A model generated the notes under the pieces. The model was not told where the DNA came from, did no database searches, and saw only the letters and a list, made by a program, of their open reading frames with translations. The translations under genes and the position numbers were made by a program. This document shows, one piece after another, positions 36,146-45,065 of a stretch of DNA of 64,000 nucleotides. This DNA comes from UBA6168 sp041163745 (GTDB lineage Bacteria; Bacteroidota; Bacteroidia; Chitinophagales; Saprospiraceae): assembly GCA_041163745.1 (NCBI GenBank), contig JBEAQU010000064.1:1-64000 (forward strand), given 5' to 3'. Numbering within the stretch: position 1 is the first letter of the stretch; every line of letters begins with the position of its first letter.

Positions 36146-39100
36146 TCAGTCTGCGGGGGATGTCGGCCATGCGTCCGGTTGGAGTGCATCTTCCCGCAGG
36201 ACGGTAGCTAGTGTGTCGGCCAGTCTTTCGGCATCACTCGGGAGGAAGCACAGGGGCGGCTTGATTTTGAGGACATTCTCGTCCGGGCCGTCGGTACTCA
36301 TCAGGATGCCGAGCATGCGCATGCGGTTGGCCAGCCAGGCGGCTTGTCGTGTGGCGGGTGTCCGGGTGGTCGGATCCAGGACGAGTTCGAAGCCCATGAA
36401 AAGGCCTGGTCCCCGGACATCCCCGACAAGGGGGAACTCCCGTTGCAGTTCTGCCAGGAATCCGGTCAGCAGCCTGCCGGTCTGGTCGGCCTGTTCCCGG
36501 AGGCCTTCCTCCCGAACGGTACGGAGCACTTCCAGGCCGATGGTGCAGGAGACGGGGTTTCCGCCGAAGGTGTTGAAATATTCCATGCCGTTGGCGAAGG
36601 CCTGGGCGATGGCCGGGGTGGTGGCGAGGGCCGCCAGGGGATGGCCGTTGCCGAGGGGTTTTCCCATGGTGACGATATCGGGGATGACCCCATGTTGTTC
36701 GAAACCCCACCAGTGGCTTCCGACGCGGCCCAGTCCGGTCTGGACTTCATCGGCGATGCACAAACCGCCGGCGGCCCGTACCTTTTCGTAAACATCGCGG
36801 AGAAAACCGGTCGGCAGGGGCAGCTGCCCGCCACAGCTCAGGATGCTTTCGCAGACGAAAGCCGCCGGACCTTTTCCGGCCGCCTGCAGGGCTTCCAACA
36901 GCGGGACGGCTGCTGCGGCATATCGTATTCCGGCGGTGGCAGGGTCCCGGTAGGGGCCCCGGTACAGGTCCGGCATAGGCAGGAGATGGGTATGGGCAGG
37001 TTTTCCACGGCCTCCTTTCCGATCGAACTTGTAGCTGCTGATATCCACACAGGCGCCGGTGTTGCCGTGATAGCCCATCTCCATGGCGAGGACATCCTGT
37101 TGTCCGGTGATGGTCCGGGCCATCCGGAGGGCGAGTTCGTTGGCTTCGCTCCCGGAGTTGACAAAGTAGACCGTCGACAGTTCCGCCGGCAGGGTCGCCA
37201 GGAGTTCCTCCGCATATTGCAGGATGGTGGGGTGCAGGTACCGGGTGTTGGTATTGAGGACGGCCTGCTGCCGCTGGGCGGCCCGGACGACACGAGGGTG
37301 TTGGTGTCCGACGTGCGGTACATTGTTGACGGTGTCCAGGTAGCGTCGGCCTTCGGTATCGTAAAGATGTTGCCGGTAGCCACGCATGAGCTGGAGGGGG
37401 CTTCGGTAGGACAGGCTGAGGCTGGGGCCCAGGTGTTGCCGTCGTCGGCGTATCAGTTGGTCGGCGGTGGGCGGCGCCGGTGGCGATGGTGCCAGGCGGC
37501 GGGCGGGGACCAAGGGGTCGATACCGGGGCATAGGCTGCACCACGTCTTGCCCTCACGGGGTAGGGCGATGCCGGGAAAGTCCCCTTCGTGTCCGAGCAG
37601 ATCCAGTGTGACCTGAAAATGCAGGTGGGGGGGCCAGTTGCCATTGGTCGGCGGCGCGCCGAAGGATGCCAGCCGCTGTCCGCGCCGGACCGGCGTACCG
37701 GGCCGGAGATTCCTGAGGACATCCGGATCCAGGTGTCCGTAAAGGGTGTAGAAAGTCAGCGACGTCGAGACCGTATGCGACAGCAGCAGGGTCGGGCCGT
37801 AGTTCCCGTCGCCCGGATTGTGCCGTACGCTGTGTACCTGGCCATTCAGGGGAGCGTATACGGGTGTTCCGGCGGGAGCCCATACATCGACCCCGAGGTG
37901 GAGCGTCCGCCATTCGGGGCCGTCGTCGGTGGCTACCCGGAACCGGGCGGCATCATAGCAGGGCCGGTATTCGGCATAGCCGCCCACACCGGCGGCGCCG
38001 TCCTGTTCTTCGATCATGCGGTCGACGGTACGGCTGAAGCGACGTACATCCTCGAAGTTGTCGTTGTTGCCGAGGTCGAGGGAGCCGATGCCGAGGTCCA
38101 GTGTCCGGACGGTATCCGGCGGCAGGTTGACGACGGGGTGCAGATCGGGTGCATGGGAGAGGAACCAACGGTCGAAGGCGGTCCGTTGCGGACAGGGTTC
38201 CAAGCCGCAGACTTCCCGGAAGCGGGCATGGGCGAAGTGGGGGTTGATGTCCTGCCAACGGGTCAACAGGTCCCAGGCCGGCTTTTCGCTGATGAGGAGA
38301 TATTCGTTGTCGGGATGTTCGAGCCGGTTGAGCGTGGCGACGGTGACACTGATGAGCAGCCGGGCGGCCACGAGGTCATATAGTACGGCCAGCTCCGGTT
38401 CGGTCAGGGGATACTGCCGATGAAATCCCTTGGTGACGGACAGGGCGGCGTCGAGCGGGCGGTGCTTGTGCATGGCCGCATAAGCGATGGCCACGGCCAG
38501 GTCGGCCACGGTGTAGGTATGCACGGCATCTCCGAAATCGATGATCCCGCAGACCTTCGGATGGGTGGGATGTGCATCCACCAGGACATTGTAATCGTTG
38601 GCATCATGGTAGATGACGCTCTTGCGGAGCCGGTCGGCCGTCGGCAGCACCTGTGTTACGAATCGTCCGTGGACATGGCGGGCGACAGCCTGCCGGTCGG
38701 TATCCGGAATCCGGGCGAGGTGTTCCGACACCCAGTCGGTGCGGGCGACATCCCATTTCAGCCGGCGGTGTGCGCCGGGATGGTCGAAGCCTTCCAGTCG
38801 GCGGCAGAGTTGTCCGCAGGCCTCTCCGATGCTTTCCAGCAAGGTGTCGGGATGCGGGGTCACCTCCGCCAGCACCCGGCCGGGCACCCAGGATATCATG
38901 CGCAGCCAGCGGGGACGGCCGTGGGTATCCTGGACACGCGTGACCAGTGCGCCCTCCAGGTCAGGAACAGCCTGTGGCAACAGGAAACCATTCGGCGGAT
39001 GGGCTGCCAGGCAGGTCATCATGGCGGCCTGCATGTCCAGGTGGGTTCGATCTTCACCGTCGTGGGCCACTTTCAGCAGGAATATATCCCCTTCCGGTGT

Positions 39101-39223
39101 GTCGAGGCGGAAATTAAGGTCCAGTTCGCCGGGCAAGGCACGCACGGTGCCTTGCCGTCCGAAATGGGCGGCTGCGAGCGCTGCTACGGCGGCGGTGTTG
39201 AAAATCGGGTCGGCGGATGGCAT
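36146..39223 (-). CDS. Triple fusion: APH-type kinase, M23 peptidase-like domain and class-III aminotransferase
   Basis: A 1025-aa cytosolic protein of three modules. Residues about 20-330 are aminoglycoside-phosphotransferase-like, with the Brenner motif 'VIYHDANDYNVLVD' (about 204) and 'IIDFGD'. Residues about 400-560 look like a M23/LytM metallopeptidase, keeping the HxxxD ('HLGVDVW', about 441) and HLH ('PPHLHFQV', about 528) metal ligands. Residues about 590-1010 are a class-III PLP aminotransferase with Lys in 'VTMGKPLGNGHP' (about 853), like ethanolamine-phosphate phospho-lyase (AGXT2L). The combination suggests phosphorylation of an amino alcohol followed by PLP-dependent conversion, but the substrate is unknown. 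The alpha/beta hydrolase gene lies 42 bp upstream on the same strand. Confidence 0.9.
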   Translation of the reverse strand: MPSADPIFNTAAVAALAAAHFGRQGTVRALPGELDLNFRLDTPEGDIFLLKVAHDGEDRTHLDMQAAMMTCLAAHPPNGFLLPQAVPDLEGALVTRVQDTHGRPRWLRMISWVPGRVLAEVTPHPDTLLESIGEACGQLCRRLEGFDHPGAHRRLKWDVARTDWVSEHLARIPDTDRQAVARHVHGRFVTQVLPTADRLRKSVIYHDANDYNVLVDAHPTHPKVCGIIDFGDAVHTYTVADLAVAIAYAAMHKHRPLDAALSVTKGFHRQYPLTEPELAVLYDLVAARLLISVTVATLNRLEHPDNEYLLISEKPAWDLLTRWQDINPHFAHARFREVCGLEPCPQRTAFDRWFLSHAPDLHPVVNLPPDTVRTLDLGIGSLDLGNNDNFEDVRRFSRTVDRMIEEQDGAAGVGGYAEYRPCYDAARFRVATDDGPEWRTLHLGVDVWAPAGTPVYAPLNGQVHSVRHNPGDGNYGPTLLLSHTVSTSLTFYTLYGHLDPDVLRNLRPGTPVRRGQRLASFGAPPTNGNWPPHLHFQVTLDLLGHEGDFPGIALPREGKTWCSLCPGIDPLVPARRLAPSPPAPPTADQLIRRRRQHLGPSLSLSYRSPLQLMRGYRQHLYDTEGRRYLDTVNNVPHVGHQHPRVVRAAQRQQAVLNTNTRYLHPTILQYAEELLATLPAELSTVYFVNSGSEANELALRMARTITGQQDVLAMEMGYHGNTGACVDISSYKFDRKGGRGKPAHTHLLPMPDLYRGPYRDPATAGIRYAAAAVPLLEALQAAGKGPAAFVCESILSCGGQLPLPTGFLRDVYEKVRAAGGLCIADEVQTGLGRVGSHWWGFEQHGVIPDIVTMGKPLGNGHPLAALATTPAIAQAFANGMEYFNTFGGNPVSCTIGLEVLRTVREEGLREQADQTGRLLTGFLAELQREFPLVGDVRGPGLFMGFELVLDPTTRTPATRQAAWLANRMRMLGILMSTDGPDENVLKIKPPLCFLPSDAERLADTLATVLREDALQPDAWPTSPAD

Positions 39224-39265
39224 CGGCGGTTTGTATGGATGGTCGGCGAGGAAACCGAAATTGGT

Positions 39266-40063
39266 TCAAAGCCCGAATTGCTGGAGGAATTCCCGGAAGG
39301 CCTTGGCGGTTTCCCGCGCGGCCGTGAACATCCCCATATGACCGACCGAGTTGAATATCTCCACGGAAGCCTGCCGGGGAAGGCCCGTCATCTCCAGGCT
39401 CTGCTCGAACGGAACCGCCGTGTCCAGCTTTCCGATCAACAGCAGGACCGGACAGGCGAGGTCCCGGAGCACCGACGAGCGGTCCGGCCGGTTCCGCATG
39501 GCGTGGAGGGCAGCGGTGATGGCCGCCGGTGCGAATTGGCTGGCATGGTGTATCAGTCGGTTCACCTCCGCCGGGTATCCCTTGGAATAATCGTAGGAGA
39601 ACAATTGCGGAATCATATGGCGGACGTACAGGATGTGGCCGTTTTGCTCGATGAAGGAGACGGATTTGAGCCGGGCTTCCTTTCTTTCCGGTGTGTCTGC
39701 GAAGGGATGCGAGTGGAAGAGACAGAGAGCGGCGAGACGCCCGGGGTGTCGCGCTGCGAACGCAAGGGAGACATACCCTCCCATCGAGTGCCCGACGAGC
39801 AGGCAGGTATCGATCTTCAGGTGGTCCAGTACGGCTGCCACGGCGTCCGCCATGTACTCCATGGAGACCGGTACGACCGGGTCGGACTGTCCGAACCCCG
39901 GCAGGTCTATGCAGAGGTACGGGCGGGCGGGCAGGAAGGGAATCCACTCCGACCACATACGGTGGTCTTCACAGAATCCATGCAGAAGGACCACCGGGGT
40001 TTGCCGGCCGCTGCCGCTGCGGTCGTAAGCTAGGCCTTTTCCCTCGTAGCTTATTTTTTTCAT
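39266..40063 (-). CDS. Alpha/beta-fold hydrolase
   Basis: A 265-aa hydrolase. The nucleophile elbow is GHSMGG; an HG oxyanion motif is in 'VVLLHGFCEDH', the acid is Asp in 'LIGKLDTAVPFE', and the His is in 'SVGHMGMF'. The frame extends to 40183, but MKKISYEGKGL at 40063 fits the family. It is probably the first gene of a two-gene unit with the triple-fusion gene. The substrate is unknown; an esterase or haloalkane-type activity is possible. Confidence 0.9.
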   Translation of the reverse strand: MKKISYEGKGLAYDRSGSGRQTPVVLLHGFCEDHRMWSEWIPFLPARPYLCIDLPGFGQSDPVVPVSMEYMADAVAAVLDHLKIDTCLLVGHSMGGYVSLAFAARHPGRLAALCLFHSHPFADTPERKEARLKSVSFIEQNGHILYVRHMIPQLFSYDYSKGYPAEVNRLIHHASQFAPAAITAALHAMRNRPDRSSVLRDLACPVLLLIGKLDTAVPFEQSLEMTGLPRQASVEIFNSVGHMGMFTAARETAKAFREFLQQFGL

Positions 40064-40373
40064 AGGCCTGGGCAAGGGGCGCTGTCCGTACCGTCCGCCG
40101 CTTTTCGGGCGTAAGTCCGGCGGACCGTTGTCACCCCAAGGATTGGATATGAACGTAATAAGATGCCGGGGCGAAGGTAACAATAAATTTCCAACGCCGA
40201 TGGCTGGGTGGTGGCAGCGTGTTCCCCTGACATGGACCGTCGGCCGGATCCGGGCCTGATTGTTTCGCTCCGGCGGGTGGTGCCCGAGGTTGCTAAAAAT
40301 TAGGAAAAATTAGCAAGTCAATCGTTACCTTTACTTTCTCTCGGCGGTTGTGCGCCAAAAAATTGCGCTGCGA
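40064..40373. other. Divergent intergenic region, hydrolase / PP2C phosphatase
   Basis: 310 bp carrying both promoters. The phosphatase side holds the inverted repeat at 40290-40316 and a TACCTTTA (-7-like, one mismatch) at 40326-40333. The hydrolase side has nothing distinct. Confidence 0.45.
40290..40316 (+). promoter_or_regulatory. Inverted repeat upstream of the PP2C gene, possible operator
   Basis: ttgctaa and ttagcaa, perfect 7-bp arms separated by 13 bp, with aaaaattag repeated inside. It lies 10 bp upstream of the -7-like TACCTTTA, a usual operator position. Confidence 0.4.
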
Positions 40374-41642
40374 ATGTCACTGAAGAGCGTGAAGCAGGGA
40401 TTGAACACCATTGGGCAGCTTGAGCGGGAATTGAATCTCAAGCAATTGCAGATCAACCGTTTGCTGAACATCACCCAGGCCATCAACAACAATGTGAAGA
40501 TGTCCGGGTTGTTCGACATGTACACCTCCTTCCTGAGTTGGGAAATGGGGGTGAAGCGCATGGCACTGTACCACCAGACGGAAGGAAGATGGGAATGTGC
40601 CGCCCACATCGGGTTGGCCATGGAGCAGTTTCCGGAGGACATCGCCACGCAGTTGTCGCGCTTCACCAGGATGGTGACCATTACCGACAGCGACCACCCG
40701 TTCCTGCGGCTGTTCGACGTGGTCATCCCGGTCCGTCATAAGGATACCCACCTGGCATATGTTTTCATCGGCGGGTTCGGCGAGGACGAGGACATGTACA
40801 ACAAAGTCCAGTTCATCACCACCATCACCAACATCATCTCCGTCGCCATCGAGAACAAGCGTCTGTTCAAGCAGCAGCTGGAACAGGAGCGCCTCCGGCG
40901 GGAGATGGAGCTGGCCAGCGAGATGCAGCAGCTCCTGATTCCCAAGTCGCTTCCGCAAAGGGCGGAGTATGAGCTGTCCGCCGTGTACCAGCCTCACCTG
41001 AACGTCGGGGGGGATTACTTCGACTTCGTGGAGCATGACAACGGCGAGCTGACCATCTGCATCGCGGACATTGCCGGCAAGGGGGTTGCGGCAGCCCTGC
41101 TGATGTCCAATTTCCAGGCGAGTTTCCACAATCTGCTGGAGCGTCATCCGGCCGACCTCCCCGCGTTTGTCACCAGCCTGAACAAGGCGGTCCTCCGGAT
41201 CACCAAAGGGGAGCGTTTCCTGACCTTTTTCGTCGCCCAATACGACCGGCGTACCCGCCGGTTGCGGTATGTCAATGCCGGGCACAACCATCCTGTCCTT
41301 GTGGTAGGGGACCGGATCATCCGGCTGTCGGAGGGCACCACCGTCCTGGGGGCCTTCGACGAACTGCCCTTTGTGGAGGACGGTTGCGTCACCATCGAGG
41401 GGGAGGCGCTGATCCTGTTGTTCACGGACGGACTGACGGAGTTGCGCAACGAGGCCGGTGAGTTCATCGACCAGAACATGGGTCAGCGTTTCGTCCTTGA
41501 CCATTACCGTTTGTCCGCGGCGGAGTTCAACCGGCAACTCATGCTGGAGCTCGAAAAATTCAGGGGGGAAGCCAACTTTCAGGATGATTTCACCGTTCTA
41601 ACCTGTAAGCTGTTCGCTTCCGACCGCCCGGAAGCGGTCTGA
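40374..41642 (+). CDS. GAF-PP2C (SpoIIE/RsbU-type) serine phosphatase
   Basis: A 422-aa protein with a helical N-terminus, a GAF-like sensor (about 35-165), a coiled linker ('QQLEQERLRREMELASEMQQ'), and a SpoIIE-type PP2C domain. Metal-binding Asp residues are seen in 'NVGGDYFDF', 'CIADIAGKGVAAALLMS', 'LLFTDGLTE' and 'NFQDDFTVLTC'. It would dephosphorylate an anti-sigma-antagonist-type partner. The start is ATG at 40374; an in-frame GTG 8 codons upstream (40350) is an alternative. It heads a run of four same-strand signalling genes. Confidence 0.9.
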   Translation: MSLKSVKQGLNTIGQLERELNLKQLQINRLLNITQAINNNVKMSGLFDMYTSFLSWEMGVKRMALYHQTEGRWECAAHIGLAMEQFPEDIATQLSRFTRMVTITDSDHPFLRLFDVVIPVRHKDTHLAYVFIGGFGEDEDMYNKVQFITTITNIISVAIENKRLFKQQLEQERLRREMELASEMQQLLIPKSLPQRAEYELSAVYQPHLNVGGDYFDFVEHDNGELTICIADIAGKGVAAALLMSNFQASFHNLLERHPADLPAFVTSLNKAVLRITKGERFLTFFVAQYDRRTRRLRYVNAGHNHPVLVVGDRIIRLSEGTTVLGAFDELPFVEDGCVTIEGEALILLFTDGLTELRNEAGEFIDQNMGQRFVLDHYRLSAAEFNRQLMLELEKFRGEANFQDDFTVLTCKLFASDRPEAV

Positions 41643-41660
41643 TTCCGTACCCTGCATGGC

Positions 41661-42320
41661 ATGAAAGACAAGTATGTGGCCGGTCTGTTGGCCCTGTTCC
41701 TGGGCTGGTTTGGTCTCCATCGGTTCTACCTCGGTCAGGTGGGACGAGGTTTGCTGTATCTCTTTTTCTGTTGGTTTCCGTTGGTCTGGGTCATATCCCT
41801 GGTCGACGCCATCCTGTTGTTCTCCATGGATGACCGGATGTTCCACCGACGGTATTCACGGGTCGACCCGCCGCCGGCCGCCGCCGGCGGGAACCCTCAC
41901 CGGCAAAACGGAATCGCCAGGTTCAGAAATCACGATTATGCGGAGGCGATCGAGGATTTCAGACGCGCCCTGGCATCGGATCCGAATGATGTCGCCACCC
42001 ATTTCAACATAGCCTGTGCCTATTCCCTGACGGAACAGGCGGAGCTGGCGTTCCATCACCTGGATTGTGCGGTGGGCCTGGGCTGGAACGGGGCGCAGCG
42101 TATCCGGGAGCATCGTGCCCTGGCCTTCCTCCGGGCGCAGGAGCGGTATCCGCAGTTCGAGCGGAACGGGTTCAGCTTGTCCGTACCTTCCGCTACGGCG
42201 GGATTGCCCGCCGGTGGGGCCGACCTGCTGGCGCAGATCGGAGCCTTGCGGAAATTGCGGGAGGAAGGGGTGTTGACGGCGGAGGAATTCGAGCGCCAGA
42301 AAAGGAAGTTGCTTGCCTGA
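41661..42320 (+). CDS. TM2-TPR-SHOCT membrane protein
   Basis: A 219-aa protein. The N-terminus is a TM2 domain (two helices around 'GWFGLHRFYLGQVGRGLLY', residues 15-55). The middle (about 80-150) looks like TPR ('YAEAIEDFRRALASDPNDVATHFNIACAY' in part). The C-terminal 30 residues ('LRKLREEGVLTAEEFERQKR') are a SHOCT-type domain, often an oligomerisation or targeting tail. It starts 18 bp after the phosphatase. Function is unknown. Confidence 0.88.
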   Translation: MKDKYVAGLLALFLGWFGLHRFYLGQVGRGLLYLFFCWFPLVWVISLVDAILLFSMDDRMFHRRYSRVDPPPAAAGGNPHRQNGIARFRNHDYAEAIEDFRRALASDPNDVATHFNIACAYSLTEQAELAFHHLDCAVGLGWNGAQRIREHRALAFLRAQERYPQFERNGFSLSVPSATAGLPAGGADLLAQIGALRKLREEGVLTAEEFERQKRKLLA

Positions 42321-42420
42321 GCCCGCGGTGATGTGGCGTCGGCGTACGGAATGGCGGGAAATGTCCGGCAGGTCAGGGAAATTTAGTGGGAACGTCCTGT
42401 CGCAATATTTTGTTTGGCTG

Positions 42421-42428
42421 TATATTTG
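42421..42428 (+). promoter_or_regulatory. -7 promoter element (TATATTTG) for the CBS gene
   Basis: Exact match to TAnnTTTG, 71 bp upstream of the CBS-protein ATG. No clear -33 TTG partner was seen at the right spacing. Confidence 0.4.
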
Positions 42429-42499
42429 CCTGGGATACAATATGCCAACAGGCACCGGCTAGGTTGCCTTCCATACAAAAGGGAAAACCAATCAGTTCG

Positions 42500-43159
42500 A
42501 TGATAGCGGAAAACCTGATTTCAACCGCCGTTCTGCCGTTGCGTACCTCCGACACCGGCAAATTGGCGCTGGCCTCGATGGAGCGGTTCAACGTCAGGCA
42601 CCTGCCCATCGTGAACGACCGCCAGTTGTTGGGAGTCGTCTGTGAAGACGACATCCTCATCCACAATGTCCAGGATGCCGTCGGCAGCTATTCCTTGTCG
42701 CTGGACCGGGTCTTTGTCCATCAGGACGACCATGTGTACGAACTGATGCGCCTGTTGGCGGAACATCAGCTGACAATCATACCCGTTGTCAACCACGAAA
42801 GGGAATATCTCGGGATGGTATCCTTGGCGGATGTGTTGAAATACTTCGCCCGAACGGCGGCCTTCCGCGAACCCGGCAGCATTGTGGTGCTGGAGTTTCA
42901 GCAGCGCAGCTATTCCCTGTCGGAAGTCGCCCGGCTGGTGGAGGCGGAAGGCGCTTCCCTGCTCAGTGCCTTTGTGACCTCGCATCCCGACGATTCGCTC
43001 GTGGAGGTGACCCTGAAGATCAACCGGAAGGACATCCAGTCGATCATCCATGCATTCAACCGCTTCGGCTATGTCATCAAGGCCTCCTTCCACGGGGACG
43101 AACAACTGGAATCCCTGCAGGACCGCCTGGATGCGCTCCTGAGTTATCTCAACGTCTGA
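42500..43159 (+). CDS. CBS-domain protein with C-terminal regulatory (ACT-like) region
   Basis: A 219-aa protein. It has two CBS motifs (about 1-60, 'LPIVNDRQLLGVVCEDDIL'; about 65-120, 'TIIPVVNHEREYLGMVSLAD'), which usually bind adenine nucleotides, followed by a C-terminal segment with an ACT-like pattern ('VLEFQQRSYSLSEVARLVEA', 'LKINRKDIQSIIHAF'). The longer frame from 42386 uses GTG and adds unrelated sequence; ATG at 42500 is preferred. It lies between the TM2 protein and the histidine kinase and may sense energy state. Confidence 0.88.
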   Translation: MIAENLISTAVLPLRTSDTGKLALASMERFNVRHLPIVNDRQLLGVVCEDDILIHNVQDAVGSYSLSLDRVFVHQDDHVYELMRLLAEHQLTIIPVVNHEREYLGMVSLADVLKYFARTAAFREPGSIVVLEFQQRSYSLSEVARLVEAEGASLLSAFVTSHPDDSLVEVTLKINRKDIQSIIHAFNRFGYVIKASFHGDEQLESLQDRLDALLSYLNV

Positions 43160-43232
43160 GGCCGGAGCGCCGGTTCAACGGCCTCTTCCCCATCCGTCCG
43201 GGCTCCTTCTTCCGCTCCCCCATCGGTGCATC

Positions 43233-44414
43233 ATGGATATTTACAAGCAAAAATCGAGGTGGAAATTGTACCTGGCCGTCGCCGGGATCCTGATCATCAC
43301 CATCTCGATGGTGTACACCCGCTATCTGGCCGGGCTGCTGGCGGCGGAGGAGGTCAAACGGGTGTCCCAGTTGAAACTGGCGGTGGAAACCCTGTCCATC
43401 GGCACGGAAGACATCGATGCCTATCAGTGCGACGTTCGGCTGCAGATGGAGTTGTTGGAATCCAACACCACCATCCCCGTCCTGTGGGTGGATGAGAACT
43501 ACGCGCCACTGGATGCGCGGAACTACGGGCCGGAAAAGGACACAAGCCAGGTGTTCCGGCAGGAACGGCTGAAAAGCTACCTCTCGGCCGGGAAGATGCC
43601 GATCGAGGTGTTCTCTCCGTTCGGTACCCAGTTCCTGTTCTACGAGCATTCCTTCATCCTCAAGTTGCTGCAGTATTATCCGGTGATCCAGCTGGTCCTG
43701 ATCGCCGCTTTCATCGGTTTCGGATACCTGGGCTTCAGCACGGCCCGCAAGGCGGAGCAAAACCGCGTATGGGCCGGCATGGCGAAGGAGACCGCCCACC
43801 AGCTTGGCACGCCGATTTCCGGCATGCTGGCCTGGGTCGAACACCTTCGTCACCTGCGCGCGTCGGATGCGGAGGTGTCCGAGATCCTCGACGAGCTCTC
43901 GAATGACATCCGGCGCCTGGAACTCATCGCCGACCGTTTTTCCAAAATCGGTTCCGCCCCGGAGCTGGAGGTGGTCAACCTGTATGAGGAGCTGGAAAGC
44001 TGCCGGGCCTACATGCAACGACGGGCTCCCCGCAAGGTGTTCTTCGACTTTCCGGATGCGGCGACCGCCGACCCCCTGCAGGTCCGCATCAACCGCCACC
44101 TGTTCGACTGGGTCGTGGAAAACCTGCTGCGCAATGCCCTGGATGCCATGGAGGGCGGGAAAGGCCGTATCACCGCCATGGTCCGGGCGGATGAGAAGTT
44201 CGCCTATCTCGATATCTCGGATACCGGCAAGGGGATTCTCCCCGCCCATTTCAAGACGGTTTTCCAGCCGGGATACACGACGAAGAAAAGAGGATGGGGG
44301 CTGGGGCTTTCCCTTGCCAAACGCATCGTGGAGGAGTATCACAAAGGGAAGATCTATGTGAAGCGTTCCGCTCCCGAGGAGGGTACCACCTTCACCATCC
44401 AACTCCCCCGCTGA
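43233..44414 (+). CDS. Sensor histidine kinase
   Basis: A 393-aa membrane kinase. Two membrane helices (about 12-35 and 148-170) flank a short periplasmic domain. The H-box is 'MAKETAHQLGTPISGML' (His about 189); N-box 'VVENLLRNALDAM' (about 295), G1 'DISDTGKGI' (about 330) and G2 'GWGLGLSLAKRIVEEY' (about 355). There is no receiver domain and no response regulator next to it, so it is an orphan kinase in this window. It starts 73 bp after the CBS gene. Confidence 0.93.
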   Translation: MDIYKQKSRWKLYLAVAGILIITISMVYTRYLAGLLAAEEVKRVSQLKLAVETLSIGTEDIDAYQCDVRLQMELLESNTTIPVLWVDENYAPLDARNYGPEKDTSQVFRQERLKSYLSAGKMPIEVFSPFGTQFLFYEHSFILKLLQYYPVIQLVLIAAFIGFGYLGFSTARKAEQNRVWAGMAKETAHQLGTPISGMLAWVEHLRHLRASDAEVSEILDELSNDIRRLELIADRFSKIGSAPELEVVNLYEELESCRAYMQRRAPRKVFFDFPDAATADPLQVRINRHLFDWVVENLLRNALDAMEGGKGRITAMVRADEKFAYLDISDTGKGILPAHFKTVFQPGYTTKKRGWGLGLSLAKRIVEEYHKGKIYVKRSAPEEGTTFTIQLPR

Positions 44415-44438
44415 CCTTCCGGCAGCGCCGGCGTCCGG

Positions 44439-45029
44439 TTACAAACCGGGAATCTCTTCGAGCGACGTTTCCAACCGGACCCGCACGGCGTTGTTGACCA
44501 AGGCGAACAACACATACTGGGACACCAGGGAAATCAGGTCCACCACCTCGCCGGGCTGCAGCAGGGAAGCCCATGCAGCCCAAGCCTCGTCCCGGATGGT
44601 CCGGTGCTCGACGAGCTCGTCCGTCAGCCGCAGCAAGGCGTTTTCCCGCGGGGAGAAGGGGTGGGGTATTTCCTTGCTTTTCACGGCCGTCAGTTCCTCC
44701 TCCGTGACACCGAACTCCCGGGCCACCGGCACATGGTGTTTCCAGACATAGGGGCAGTTGTAAAGAAATCCCATCCGCAGGATGACCAGTTCCTGTTCCC
44801 GGACGCTATAGGCCATTTCGAGCTTGGAGGTGACCCAGTAATCCAGGAAAGGCCCCATGGTGCGGGGATTGTGCATCAAGGTCCCCAGCACATGCACCGG
44901 CGCGTATTTCCCTTTGAGCCCTTCCCCAGGAATCCGGGCGAGGGTCGCCAACCAGTCTGCCTGCATGGCTTCCATGGGTTGCGGGTCGATTCGCGGTACG
45001 TTGTCGGAAGGTTCGGTTGTTTCTTTCAT
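44439..45029 (-). CDS. Carboxymuconolactone decarboxylase/AhpD-like protein
   Basis: A 196-aa protein with the CMD-like helix pattern 'VREQELVILRMGFLYNCPYVWKHH', including the E...(N)C...H arrangement, though only one Cys of the usual CxxC is visible. AhpD-like peroxidase activity usually needs two Cys, so a carboxymuconolactone- or hydrolase-type role is also possible. It lies 36 bp downstream of the aldehyde dehydrogenase and is probably co-transcribed. Confidence 0.8.
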   Translation of the reverse strand: MKETTEPSDNVPRIDPQPMEAMQADWLATLARIPGEGLKGKYAPVHVLGTLMHNPRTMGPFLDYWVTSKLEMAYSVREQELVILRMGFLYNCPYVWKHHVPVAREFGVTEEELTAVKSKEIPHPFSPRENALLRLTDELVEHRTIRDEAWAAWASLLQPGEVVDLISLVSQYVLFALVNNAVRVRLETSLEEIPGL

Positions 45030-45065
45030 TTCGGATATTTTATCAAACGGAATGGTTGCGTCGGG

